From CAYSPG01 sp964432885 (GTDB lineage: Bacteria; Bacteroidota; Bacteroidia; AKYH767-A; OLB10): a stretch of 64,000 nucleotides of DNA. Below, in pieces: positions 17,025 through 27,600 of the stretch; the first letter of the stretch is position 1; each line of letters opens with the position of its first letter. The stretch spans positions 49,943 to 113,942 of the forward strand of contig CAYSPG010000011.1 in NCBI GenBank assembly GCA_964432885.1, given 5' to 3'. The notes under the pieces were generated by a model. It did no database searches. It was not told the DNA's origin and was given only the letters and a program-made list of their open reading frames with translations. Made by a program: the position numbers and the translations under genes.

Positions 17025-20000
17025 TTATCGTATCAATTCAATAACACCATGATAGGTTTTGTCGGCAACGGTAACAATTAGATAATATGTTCCGGCAGAC
17101 AAATCTTTTCCATCACCGTCTTTTTTACCATTCCAGCAAGGTTTGGATGCTGAACTTGTAAATACTTTTTTACCCCAACGGTCAAATACTTCCCAATTGC
17201 TGCAATCATCAAGGTTTGAATTATCATCAGTAAGTTTAAAACAATCGTTGAGTCCGTCATTGTTTGGAGTAAACACGTTAGGAACGTTTTCAAACAACTG
17301 CGAAACTGCAGAAGAAGCGAAATCTTTTGCCAGTGTGTCAGTACAAAAATTATTGTAAGCAATAAGTATTATAGTATTGTTTCCGGCAAGGAAAAACTGC
17401 ACCTGCGGATTTTCGTCAGTAGATGTGGTACCGTTTGGTAAAATCCATTGGTAAGCAAGCGCATCAATACTATTGTTATCCAATGTACCGCTGTAACCAT
17501 CGCAGGTAACTGCTGTAGCACTTCCATCATTAATCGTAAAATCTGCTTTAGGATTAATGTTAAGCGATATGGTAACCGTTGCTGTGTTACTGCATCCGTT
17601 TGCATCGGTGCCTGTAACAGTATAGGTTGTTTGTGTTTGAGGAGAGGCAATTGGGTTTTGGGCAGTAGGGTTATCAAGCCCGGTTGTTGGCGTCCAACTG
17701 TAAGTAACACCTCCATTAGCAGTGAGTGTAGCTCCTGTTCCTTCACAAACCGTAGTATCACCCGATGCATTTATAGTTGGCAATGGATTTACAGTAATAG
17801 TAATGGTAGATGAATCTACACAGGTATTTTGATCGGTAACAATTACTGTATAGGTGGTGGTTTGTGTGGGAGTAGCAACAGGATTGCTTACATTTGAATT
17901 GCTTAGTGTTGCAGAAGGTGACCAAACGAATGCACTACCGCCTGTTGCATTAAGTTGTGTGCTGTTACCAATACAAACTGCGGGATTTTGTGCGCTAACT
18001 GTAATAACAGGCAATGCATTTACCGATACAAGTACAGTATCTGTATTCTTACATCCATTTCCATCGGTTACCTGTACTACATAATTTGTAGCAGTTGTTG
18101 GGTTGGCAAATGGATTTGAAACAGATGGATTGCTAAGTCCGGTTGTTGGTGTCCATGAGTAAGCGGTTCCCCCCGATGCATTTAATTGCACACCTTGTCC
18201 AATACATACGCTTACATCCAATCCTGCATTTGCATTTGGCAAACCATTTATTGTTACCGGATATGAAATGGTATCGCTACATCCAAAACTGTTTGTTTCA
18301 ATTAAGGTAATGGTGGCGTTACCTGTTGTATTAAAGGTTGCGTTAATAGTGTTTGTTCCATTTCCGCTAACCAAAGTTCCGCCACTAACCGTCCAGTTAT
18401 AGGATGAGCCAGCAGTTAATGGAACACTAAAGCTGCCTGAATCATTTACACAAATACCTGATGGGCCTGATACCGGACCTGCAACAGGAGCAGGATTAAG
18501 TGTAACATAAAGCGTATCTGATGTCCCAAAACATGTATCCACATTTGTAAAACTTGTTTCTTCGTACCACAATGCAACTACTGCCGGGCCTGTTGCTGTC
18601 CAGTCAACCGTAACATTAGCGCTTCCGTTTCCGCCAACAATATTTCCACCTTGCGCATACCATTGGTATGTGCTTCCGGGAGTATTAAGCGTGGAGTATA
18701 AAACACCAAGTGCATTGTTGTCACAAAATGATGTAGGCCCTGTTGGTGCAACGGGTGTAAGTAGCGGATTTATACTTATGCTTAATACAACAGGATTAGA
18801 AACACAACCCTGATCAGTTGTTTCAATAACCTGAACTGTTCCTATACCGGGTGTTACTGACCAGTCAACAACAATGGTATCAGTATTTTGTCCGCTTACA
18901 ATGGTTCCGTTAGTAACAACCCATGTATAATTAGAATTTGGGTTTGAATTAATTACCCAGTACATAACCCCTGTTACACCCGGACAAACTGATACTGTTC
19001 CTGCAACACTTGCAAGAGTTGGCCCCGGCTTAACATACAGTGTAAGTGTATCTGAATTCACACAAAGGTTTCCATCTGTTCCAACCACAACATAAGTAGT
19101 GGGAGTTGTAGGGCTTACCTGTATGCTTGTGCTGTTACCTAACGAACCTCCACCTAAAATGCTCCATGAATAACTTGAAGCACCGGTTCCTGTAAGAGTA
19201 ACCGTATCTCCAATACAAACCGTATCGCTTACTGCAGCAATTTGAACATTAGGCAACGGATTTACAGTTACAGTTACCGTGGTTGTGTTTGAACACAATG
19301 CAGCAGAAGTTCCTGTTAAAATAAATGTTGTTGTAGTTAAAGGCGTAACTGTAATTACCGAATCGGTGCTAATTGTAACTCCGGGTGCAGTTGATATTGC
19401 CCAGCCATATGTGGTGGCACCACTTGCAGTTAGAGTTACAGCTGCACCTGCACAAATTGTATTTGGATTTGCAGATGCAGATACAGCAGGTAACGGATTA
19501 ACTGTAATATTTACGGTATCTGATGTTAAGCAGCCATTAAGGTCAGTAGTTACGATATAGGTAACTGTTGATGTAGAACCGCCAACACTGTTTAATATAA
19601 GTACAGGGTTTGAGATTGTGGTACTGCTCAACCCGGTTGAAGGTGACCAGTTGTATGTATAACCTGTTGTTGAGTTTGTGCCTAATGTAAGTGTGTCATC
19701 GCCACATGCTGTTAAATCGGGTCCTGCATTTGAAACAGGGCTTGGCTTAACAACTACTTGTACCGTATCACTATCAAAACAACCAAATAAATTTGTAGTT
19801 AATATATAAGTTACAGTATCGTTTATGCCTGATGTGTTTACCAGCGTAACTGTAGGATTACTTACCGTTGCACTGCTCAGGCCAGTAGCGGGATTCCAAA
19901 CATAGTTATAGTTGGGCAAGCCTGTCGAACCGATAACTACAGTATTTCCACTGCAATAAACTGTATCATTACCTGCTATAGCTGTTGGAACAGGGCTTGA

Positions 20001-22997
20001 TGTTATAGTAACCGTATCGGTTGTTATGCACCCGTTTAAATCAGTAGTAACTACGTACGTGTAAGTAACTGTTGTGCTTCCGGTATTTGAAATAATAACT
20101 GTTGGATCAGAAACCGATGTACTGCTAAGACCAGTTGATGGTGACCATGAGTAGGTGTAACCGGTAGTGGAAGAAGTGCCTATTTGAATTGTATCTCCTG
20201 AACACAACAATTGGTCAGGCCCGGCATTGGAAACCGGGCTTGGTTTAATTGTAACATTCACTGTATCGGTATCAATACAGCCAAATAAATTAGTAGTAAC
20301 AATATAACTTACCGTAACAGGATTGCCTGTAGAATTTACAAACGTTACAGTAGGATTGCTGACGTTGGAACTGCTAAGGCCCGTTGTGGGGCTCCATGAA
20401 TATGTGTAATTAGGTTGTGTTGCACTGCCTATTATTACACTGTTGCCACTGCAATATGTAGTGTCAGCACCTGCATTTGCAACAGGAACAGGACTTGATG
20501 TAATTGTTACCGAGTCGGTAGAGGTGCATCCGTTAAGTGTAACAGTAACTGTGTAGGTATAAAATATTACACTGCCTCCTGTGTTGTATAAAGTTACAAG
20601 CGGGTCAGAAATTGTTGAATCACTTAATCCAAGAGGGGGTGTCCATAAGTAGGTGTACCCAGTGGTTGCACTACCGCCAATTTGCAAAGTACTTCCTGAG
20701 CATAATAGCAAATCAGGGCCCGCATTTGCATTAGGGTTTGGTTTAACTACAATTTGTACCGTATCATAATCAATACATGAACCAATTGTTGCAGTTAGTA
20801 CATAAGTAATAGTATCGTTTTGCAATGTAATGTTGGTAAGAGTTGCAACAGGATCGCTAATTGTTGAATTGTTTAACCCTGTTGTAGGGCTCCATGTATA
20901 AGTGGTGCCGGCTGCGGCTGTTGTGCCAAGTTGCCAGGGTGTTCCGCTGCACAGCACAGCATCTGTGCCTGCATTGGCTGTTGGAACAGGATTTACAGTT
21001 ACTAAAACGGTGTCGGTTGAAGAACAACCGTTGACATTAAGTACTGTTACCTCATATTGATATGTTACCGGAGTGCCTGATGTATCTGTCAATGTAAGTA
21101 CGGGGTTTGAAACAGTATCATTTGAGAGACCTGTTGGCGGAGTCCATGTATATGTATTTCCGCTGCCTGCAAGCACACCAAGAGTAACAGTATCGCCCGA
21201 ACAAATTGCAACATCGGGCCCTGCCGAAAGTGGAGGTGCCGGTTTTACGGTTACGATTACGGTATCGGTATTAGAACATCCGTTAAAAGAAACGGTAACC
21301 ACATACGTGTAAATAATATTTGAATTGGTAGTATTAGGCAATGTAACCAGCGGTTGCGAAATAGTTGTGCTGCTAAGTCCGGTGGCTGGTGCCCACGAAT
21401 AAACATATCCGGCTACCGAAGGAGAGCCAAGAGAAGCTGTGCCGCCACCACAAAAGTTTTTGTCGGGGCCGGCATTAGCGGCTGGTATGGCTCCAATTTC
21501 TATTTGCTTTGAAACAGTATCGGATAAACATCCATTATCATTTGCTGCACTAACCGAAATTACCGATGGCCCTCCTCCATTCAAGTTAACAGTAACGCTA
21601 TCGTTGTTATTGGGGCCAACTATAGATCCATTTGTAATTGCCCAACTAAAATTTGAATATCCCGTTGTATCAGTAACCGTATATATCAAACCCGTTAGTG
21701 TATTTGAACAAATAGTATCAGGCCCAATAATTCCTATTGGCTTGTAGGTATCAATAACATTAATGGTGTAAACCACATTGGTAAGTTTAGGTGGGCAACC
21801 ATCATCCGCTGCAAACACACTAAATTGGTACGGTACCGACCCACCTTGGTCACATGTGGTTATCCAGCAAAATTGCCCGGTTGCAAGTCCGGCACCCGAT
21901 GAATCAACAAATGTGGCGGGTGGGTTAACTATAGAGCCGTTAAAAATATTTCCGGCATGTGTAATGTAAATACTGTCGCCATTTACATCGGTAAATGTGG
22001 TATTAAAACATAAAGTATCACCTTCGTTAATAGTATAAGTAGTTTGCAATGTAGTTGTCGAAAGTGTTGGAGCAGGGTTAAATGGACATGGTATTACAAT
22101 AACCTGAATATCGCGCCTTGAGATTCCAATCAAAACACCGTTTCTGTACTCTTCTATTTCAACAGCCACTACATAAAATCCCTGGTTAGGCGCATAATAC
22201 TGTGCCAACCCTGTAGCTGTATCCATAGCAATATAGCCGGTAAGTCCAAATGGTTGGGTTAGGCTATAGTTTGCAGCGTAATTAATGGTGGGTATTGGAT
22301 AAGGGTAAGTAACCGGAGGGTTGGGATTTGGATTTGCATTGCTTGACACACCCCAAAATGGAGTTCCAAAATGATATACCAGCAAATCTCCATCAGGATC
22401 GTAGGCTTGATTCAGTACTGAAACGGTATCGGTATTACAGATATATGGAACAGGTACCACAGCAAAAGTTGGAGAACTATTTACAATAGCTGGAGGTGGA
22501 GCATAAGCAAAATATGCCTGTCCGGTATTGCCAGGGTTGGCAAGGTTTGCTATGGTATTATTTCGGCAACAACGGTCAGAAATAAAATAATATCCTGAGT
22601 TATTTGGCGGAACAGAAATTATATTTTGATAAACACCTTCTTCAACACAAACATTTGGGGCAAAAGAGCAGGAATCGCCACCACTTGGAGGTGTAATGCC
22701 CTGTTGTAAAATCAATGGCAGCAAGGATTGAATAACCAAATTTTTATCTCCTCCAGGATTTAAGGAGTCATCTTCGTAAACACCTAAACTCATGTCAAAT
22801 GGCAACAGTGATGACCCTCTGTCGCACAAACGATATAAGTCTATTGTTACCTGATACCGGTAATAGCCATTGGTGCTATCAATACCCAAGTAAACATAAC
22901 TCAAACTGCCTCCCATTAGGTGGGTGGCGTTGGCATTATTAGTAAAAGCTAAAGCAAAAAAAACTGTTGCTATTACGCGAAGTAAATTTTTTATCAT
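17025..22997 (-). CDS. Giant repeat surface protein with gliding-motility-associated C-terminal domain
   Basis: 1990 residues. Signal peptide (1-25), then a region with DLYRLCDRGSS typical of large Bacteroidota surface proteins. From about residue 500 there is a run of PKD/Ig-like modules of about 90-100 residues. At least eight begin with a variant of NAGPDxxxCSG and continue with YxWxPxTGLSxxxxSNPxV and GCxxTDTV; several more diverged ones follow. The C-terminus (NVFTPNNDGLNDCFKL ... DRWGKKVF ... W.GK.DG..L..GTYYLIV) is the CHU_C / type B T9SS domain used by gliding and adhesion proteins. The likely job is a long cell-surface adhesin or filament. Confidence 0.92.
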   Translation of the reverse strand: MIKNLLRVIATVFFALAFTNNANATHLMGGSLSYVYLGIDSTNGYYRYQVTIDLYRLCDRGSSLLPFDMSLGVYEDDSLNPGGDKNLVIQSLLPLILQQGITPPSGGDSCSFAPNVCVEEGVYQNIISVPPNNSGYYFISDRCCRNNTIANLANPGNTGQAYFAYAPPPAIVNSSPTFAVVPVPYICNTDTVSVLNQAYDPDGDLLVYHFGTPFWGVSSNANPNPNPPVTYPYPIPTINYAANYSLTQPFGLTGYIAMDTATGLAQYYAPNQGFYVVAVEIEEYRNGVLIGISRRDIQVIVIPCPFNPAPTLSTTTLQTTYTINEGDTLCFNTTFTDVNGDSIYITHAGNIFNGSIVNPPATFVDSSGAGLATGQFCWITTCDQGGSVPYQFSVFAADDGCPPKLTNVVYTINVIDTYKPIGIIGPDTICSNTLTGLIYTVTDTTGYSNFSWAITNGSIVGPNNNDSVTVNLNGGGPSVISVSAANDNGCLSDTVSKQIEIGAIPAANAGPDKNFCGGGTASLGSPSVAGYVYSWAPATGLSSTTISQPLVTLPNTTNSNIIYTYVVTVSFNGCSNTDTVIVTVKPAPPLSAGPDVAICSGDTVTLGVLAGSGNTYTWTPPTGLSNDTVSNPVLTLTDTSGTPVTYQYEVTVLNVNGCSSTDTVLVTVNPVPTANAGTDAVLCSGTPWQLGTTAAAGTTYTWSPTTGLNNSTISDPVATLTNITLQNDTITYVLTATIGSCIDYDTVQIVVKPNPNANAGPDLLLCSGSTLQIGGSATTGYTYLWTPPLGLSDSTISDPLVTLYNTGGSVIFYTYTVTVTLNGCTSTDSVTITSSPVPVANAGADTTYCSGNSVIIGSATQPNYTYSWSPTTGLSSSNVSNPTVTFVNSTGNPVTVSYIVTTNLFGCIDTDTVNVTIKPSPVSNAGPDQLLCSGDTIQIGTSSTTGYTYSWSPSTGLSSTSVSDPTVIISNTGSTTVTYTYVVTTDLNGCITTDTVTITSSPVPTAIAGNDTVYCSGNTVVIGSTGLPNYNYVWNPATGLSSATVSNPTVTLVNTSGINDTVTYILTTNLFGCFDSDTVQVVVKPSPVSNAGPDLTACGDDTLTLGTNSTTGYTYNWSPSTGLSSTTISNPVLILNSVGGSTSTVTYIVTTDLNGCLTSDTVNITVNPLPAVSASANPNTICAGAAVTLTASGATTYGWAISTAPGVTISTDSVITVTPLTTTTFILTGTSAALCSNTTTVTVTVNPLPNVQIAAVSDTVCIGDTVTLTGTGASSYSWSILGGGSLGNSTSIQVSPTTPTTYVVVGTDGNLCVNSDTLTLYVKPGPTLASVAGTVSVCPGVTGVMYWVINSNPNSNYTWVVTNGTIVSGQNTDTIVVDWSVTPGIGTVQVIETTDQGCVSNPVVLSISINPLLTPVAPTGPTSFCDNNALGVLYSTLNTPGSTYQWYAQGGNIVGGNGSANVTVDWTATGPAVVALWYEETSFTNVDTCFGTSDTLYVTLNPAPVAGPVSGPSGICVNDSGSFSVPLTAGSSYNWTVSGGTLVSGNGTNTINATFNTTGNATITLIETNSFGCSDTISYPVTINGLPNANAGLDVSVCIGQGVQLNASGGTAYSWTPTTGLSNPSVSNPFANPTTATNYVVQVTDGNGCKNTDTVLVSVNALPVITVSAQNPAVCIGNSTQLNATGGSAFVWSPSATLSNSNVSNPVATPTQTTTYTVIVTDQNTCVDSSTITITVNPLPTINASGDTTVCEGTGATLTANGGVTYSWTPTTGLDNPTAQNPIASPQTQTTYTVTGTDANGCSNTATVTISLNINPKADFTINDGSATAVTCDGYSGTLDNNSIDALAYQWILPNGTTSTDENPQVQFFLAGNNTIILIAYNNFCTDTLAKDFASSAVSQLFENVPNVFTPNNDGLNDCFKLTDDNSNLDDCSNWEVFDRWGKKVFTSSASKPCWNGKKDGDGKDLSAGTYYLIVTVADKTYHGVIELIR

Positions 22998-23157
22998 CCG
23001 ATGATAAATTTTAGATTGTTCAGGTGTAAAAGATTTTTAGTGAGGGTAAAAGTAAATATTAATACACAGCAAAAAAAACAACCAAATTGCAGGTAACAAC
23101 CGAGTAATAAACCGTCATCGGTTGAAAACCATAGAGAAAGTTAAATCCGGGCCGTGT

Positions 23158-23583
23158 TTAAATTTTAAGCATCGTTAATTTAACATCAAATTTATGAGCC
23201 ATTTTCACAATGTCAGCATCGCTTATCTGGTGTATATTTTTGCTTCCATGTCTGTTTTCTACCGTTATTACAAAGAGAGTATAATCAAATTTTTCGGCAA
23301 GTTTACAATATGGTTCCATTTCCCATTCAAATACAAAAGTGTTGTCAATAAAAATTTTAGGTAATCCTTCAATCATTTTTCTTTCTGCTTTTTCCTGGCA
23401 TTGCTTATATGCAAAATGGTTTTGGGTGTAATCAAACTTATACTCGCCAGTAATTGAATTGGTAAAATAATCGTCCACCGAAAAAACAGGATACTTGCCA
23501 TCTTCCGAAAGCAACCTTGCAAGTGTAGATTTACCGCTACCGGGCAAACCTCGTATTAAGATAAGTGACTTTTTTGAGTTCAA
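23158..23583 (-). CDS. Small P-loop kinase (AAA/zeta-toxin-like ATP-binding protein)
   Basis: 141 residues. The Walker A motif is GLPGSGKST at residues 13-21, followed by FSVDDYF, which fits the D-D of nucleotide or polynucleotide kinase-like P-loop proteins, and by IFIDNTFVFEWE. The relatives I recall are N4BP2-like and zeta-toxin-like kinases; the substrate cannot be predicted. The reading frame has no ATG before the P-loop: the start used is the TTG at 23583, one codon after a CTG and two after a stop, so the start is forced to be non-ATG unless the gene is truncated. Confidence 0.75.
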   Translation of the reverse strand: MNSKKSLILIRGLPGSGKSTLARLLSEDGKYPVFSVDDYFTNSITGEYKFDYTQNHFAYKQCQEKAERKMIEGLPKIFIDNTFVFEWEMEPYCKLAEKFDYTLFVITVENRHGSKNIHQISDADIVKMAHKFDVKLTMLKI

Positions 23584-23713
23584 CAGTTACTTTCTAATTC
23601 GATTGAAAAACAAAGGAGGTTGTTTGATATAAAAAATATACCGCCCTACAATTATCTAGATGAAAAGCGATATGACACTATGTAAACATTAAAACACTAA
23701 AACACTAAAAAAA

Positions 23714-24520
23714 CTACATAAACTTATCCATTACCTCTTTACTTACACCGGTAAATGAGAATCCGCCATCGTGAAACAGATTCTGCATGGTTACCATTCG
23801 TGTTAAATCACTAAACATGGTAATGGTATAGTTTGCGCAATCATCAGCCGAAGCATTTCCTAAAGGTGACATGGTGTTTGCATAATTATAAAATGCATCA
23901 AACCCTTTTATTCCACTGCCTGCAGTAGTCATGGTTGGCGATTGCGATATTGTATTTACCCTTACTTTTTTTGCTTTGCCGTAATGGTATCCAAAACTTC
24001 GCGCTATGGATTCAAGCAATGATTTGGCATCGGCCATTTCATTGTAATCAGGAAATACTCTTTGCGCAGCTATATATGTTAGTGCAACTACAGATGCCCA
24101 CTCGTTTAATGCATCTTTTTTCATGCAAGTTTGTAATAACCTGTGTAATGACATCGCTGATATGTCCATTGTTTTTTTCATAAACTCATAATCTAAATCG
24201 TTATAAGCTCTGTTTTTTCGAATGTTTAACGACATCCCAACAGAGTGCAAAACAAAATCAAGTTTTCCTCCCAGCACGTCCATAGATTTGCTGATTAGTT
24301 CATTCATGTCTTTATCAAGCGTAACATCACAAGGAATTATCTGAGCATTGCATTCGGCCGCCAGTTGATTAATTGCTCCAAGGCGCATGGCAACAGGTGC
24401 ATTGGTTAAAACAAATTCGGCCCCTTCCTGCTTGCAGCGCTGGGCTACTTTCCATGCAATTGAATTGGCATCAAGTGCGCCAAAAATTATTCCTCGTTTT
24501 CCTTTTAGTAAGTTGTACAT
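23714..24520 (-). CDS. fabI: Enoyl-[acyl-carrier-protein] reductase (NADH)
   Basis: 268 residues, standard FabI length. It performs the last reduction in each round of type II fatty-acid synthesis. The NAD-binding start GIIFGALDANSIAW resembles the FabI GxxxxxSIAW pattern, HSVGMS is present, and the catalytic Tyr-x6-Lys is visible in FPDYNEMADAKSLLES, with the preceding YIAAQR tyrosine. NTISQSPTMTTAGSGIKGFDAF is the substrate loop region. It is a single gene of ordinary kind between secreted-protein genes. Confidence 0.95.
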   Translation of the reverse strand: MYNLLKGKRGIIFGALDANSIAWKVAQRCKQEGAEFVLTNAPVAMRLGAINQLAAECNAQIIPCDVTLDKDMNELISKSMDVLGGKLDFVLHSVGMSLNIRKNRAYNDLDYEFMKKTMDISAMSLHRLLQTCMKKDALNEWASVVALTYIAAQRVFPDYNEMADAKSLLESIARSFGYHYGKAKKVRVNTISQSPTMTTAGSGIKGFDAFYNYANTMSPLGNASADDCANYTITMFSDLTRMVTMQNLFHDGGFSFTGVSKEVMDKFM

Positions 24521-24607
24521 AGTTTTTCTAATTGAGTTGGTAAAAATAGTAAACCTGCAAAAGGCTGCAAGTATTTTTAAATAACTAAAGTTAATCCACT
24601 AAAAAAA

Positions 24608-24641
24608 ACAAATGGCGGTACAATTTGCACCGCCATTTGTT
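24608..24641 (-). terminator. Rho-independent terminator of the 1532-residue T9SS gene
   Basis: ACAAATGGCGGT pairs with ACCGCCATTTGT around an eight-base loop. Read on the minus strand it is followed by a run of T. It lies 23 bases beyond the stop at 24664. Confidence 0.9.
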
Positions 24642-24663
24642 TGTGTTTGGTTTGTGTACGTTC

Positions 24664-27600
24664 TCAGTCCTTCTCAAACAATCGTTGTGTATAAACTTTA
24701 TCATTTACTATCATGCGCACAGTATATACTCCTGCAGCAAAACCATACTGTTTAGCTCCAAAGTGATAGGTATAATTGCCGGCATCCTGCTGCCCTTTAT
24801 AAAGCGTAGCCACTTTTTGACCCAATGAATTCATAACTTCAATGCTTATTTCAGATGATTGTGATAAAATGTAGCTGATATTTGTTTTTCCACTGTACGG
24901 ATTGGGGCTAACCACAAACAAGCCTGTGTTATCCTTAATGCTTGCTGCCACAATGGGCGAGTAGCTAAACTCACCATTAAAGTCAACCTGCTTTAAACGG
25001 TAGTAGTAAATAGTATTAGGCATAACATCCCGGTCAATAAAATTATAATCATGGGCTTTGTTAGAGGTGCCAAATCCATCAACCCATCCAATTTTTTTAA
25101 ACTCTCCGGGTGATAAACCGCGCTCTACTTCAAAGCCTTTGTTGTTTAACTCGCTTGCAGTTGTCCATTTAGTTTCTATGGCTGTTGCGTATGCAATTGC
25201 GTCAAATGATAATAGCTCAACCGGTAATGGATTTTGTGATTGCGAAGTTCCAAAGTATCCCTGTTGCAAACCAGTAGTTCCCCAAACAGCATTTGCAAAT
25301 AGATTTTGCCTTATTGTGGGGCTTATACTGGTGGTAAAGCATGGCGATGCTGGTACGGGTGTTAAGTTCCAACCCGCAGCAGTATTTGAACCTCGGCTGT
25401 ACATAACCGACCATCCGTTTGCTCCGGCAGAATTCGTGTATCCGTTATTATATAATGATACATCAAATCGTCCTGTAGTAACTGCAGCCACCACATTTGT
25501 TTGCAGTTGCCACCATCCATGATTTAGAGGAGTCAATCCTCCGGTATGATACGTAATTCCACACTCTGTCCACTGCGGAGCAGCCGTAGGTGTTGCTGGA
25601 ACTCCGGTATTAAATGTTGCATTAAAGTAAGTAGTAACTGGTGCAAAAGCTGTGGTAATATTTAAAGTAAGCCTGTTATATCCTTTTGACGCAACACCAA
25701 GTGGAAATTCATACGTGCCTACTGCTCCGGTCATTGCCTTGCGCAGCATGGTAACGTTTGAAAATCCTTCGATATAACTGGTGGCATTACCGGCAGTTAT
25801 AGCTGCTGGGTTGTTATTAGCCATGTAAATATATCCGTTGGCAACGTTAGCGGTTAATATTTTTCCTGATGTTAGTGTTAACACACCGGCAGCACCCAAG
25901 TTCATGTACGCAGTTCCTGCTAAACCATGATTAAGCAAAGTAAGTGATGAAGCTGGTGCATGATTCATAAACACACTGTTTAGCGTACCTCTGTTATTAT
26001 AGGTTTGACCAAGGCCGCTTGCATTGGTAAACTCTAATGTGGTAGGAGGATTGTAAGTTGATGTAGTGGCACCCGTTGAGTACACCCAAAAGTTTCCGCC
26101 TACTTTATGGTATTTGTTTGCAATATCAAAAAAGCTGGTAACATTGTTAGCTGTAGCGGCAGCATTTTGTCCCACATAAAAATTTCCACGATTATCAACA
26201 TCCAAATTAGCCTTTACAATTGCAGTAGCTGCTGATTTAATAACCTCAACATTATGAAAGGCATTAGCGCCCGTCATGGCTCCGTCAAGATATTGGTAAC
26301 CATTTGCAGGTCGGGCAGGAGGATAGCTTGCCGAGTTTTGATACGAGCCAGTAGTAGGACCATTAAATCTAACCACTGATCCTATAGCAGCATTTAGCGT
26401 TCCCTGGTTATTATAATCGCGGCATACATCAAGTGACCCTGTTCCTGTAATGCTTACGGATGCACTTGGGTACACATACAGGTCGCGGCATGAGGCTGCT
26501 GCTGAAATAACAGGTGCATTAACATACGGTGCCGAAATAATTGCATTTAACTCGGCTACACAACTTGGAACTATGCAACTGCTCCAGTTACTTGATGTAT
26601 TCCAGTCGCTGCTTGTTTGACCGGTCCAAAACACATTGGTTCCAATCGGTAGGGTGCCTCCAATGGTACAGGTCGAATAGCCAAAGTTTAAAGCAAAACC
26701 TGCAGCAGCACCCGGTGCAAAGTTACTTACCATAAGCACATACGACTCACCAACATTTACCGTTACTGGCAACTCATAAGCACCATTAAAGCCTGGTAAT
26801 GTTGGAGGCGAATTACCGCCAACATAACAGCCTGTTACCTGCTGCGCACTATAGTTACACCTTATGTTATTGGCAGGGCCAAGAGTATAAAGTTCTGAGC
26901 AGTCAAGCCCATCAGCAGGTCCATCACCTACATAAGGTATTGTGTTATCAAGTCTAAACAAAATAAAATCATAATCAGTTGGCGATGCAGGATAATCGTT
27001 TGGTATAATATCAAACATTAATTGATTGCCGCCACCTACTCCTGTAATATCTATACGATACCAGGCCGAAAATTTTTCGCCCGATCCAAGGCAAGCGCTT
27101 GGCGTTGGAATATCGCACACGGTACCAAAATTTCGGTAACCCGGATTAGGAACATTTATCGAACAGCCGCCAGTAACCTGCTGCGCCAAACCGCAATCTT
27201 GTGTGGGCGTTAATGGCAATGAGTTTACACAACCCGCACCTCCATCCATTATAAATAACTTAAAAGTTCCGGTTTTTGCATTTTTTCCATCAACAGCAAT
27301 GTAATAGGTCTGACCTGGCTGTATAACTCCACCTGACAAAATAACTTCAGAGTTTGGGGCTGCGGCTGTACCACAACCAGTTCTATCATCACTGCATCCA
27401 ATTAAAATCATTTGGCCTGCAGTTGAAGCCTGGCCTGGAGCAGTAAGCGGTGTTCCGCTCGAGGTACGGTACACTGCAATTTGTGTATCGTCAAGTGTCC
27501 CTATCTCAGTTTTAATTTTTACACAAGGATTTAAGTATGATGGAGCTACAAACCTGTACCAAACCGCGTTAAGTTGAGCATTGGTTGCATTAACCCAACA

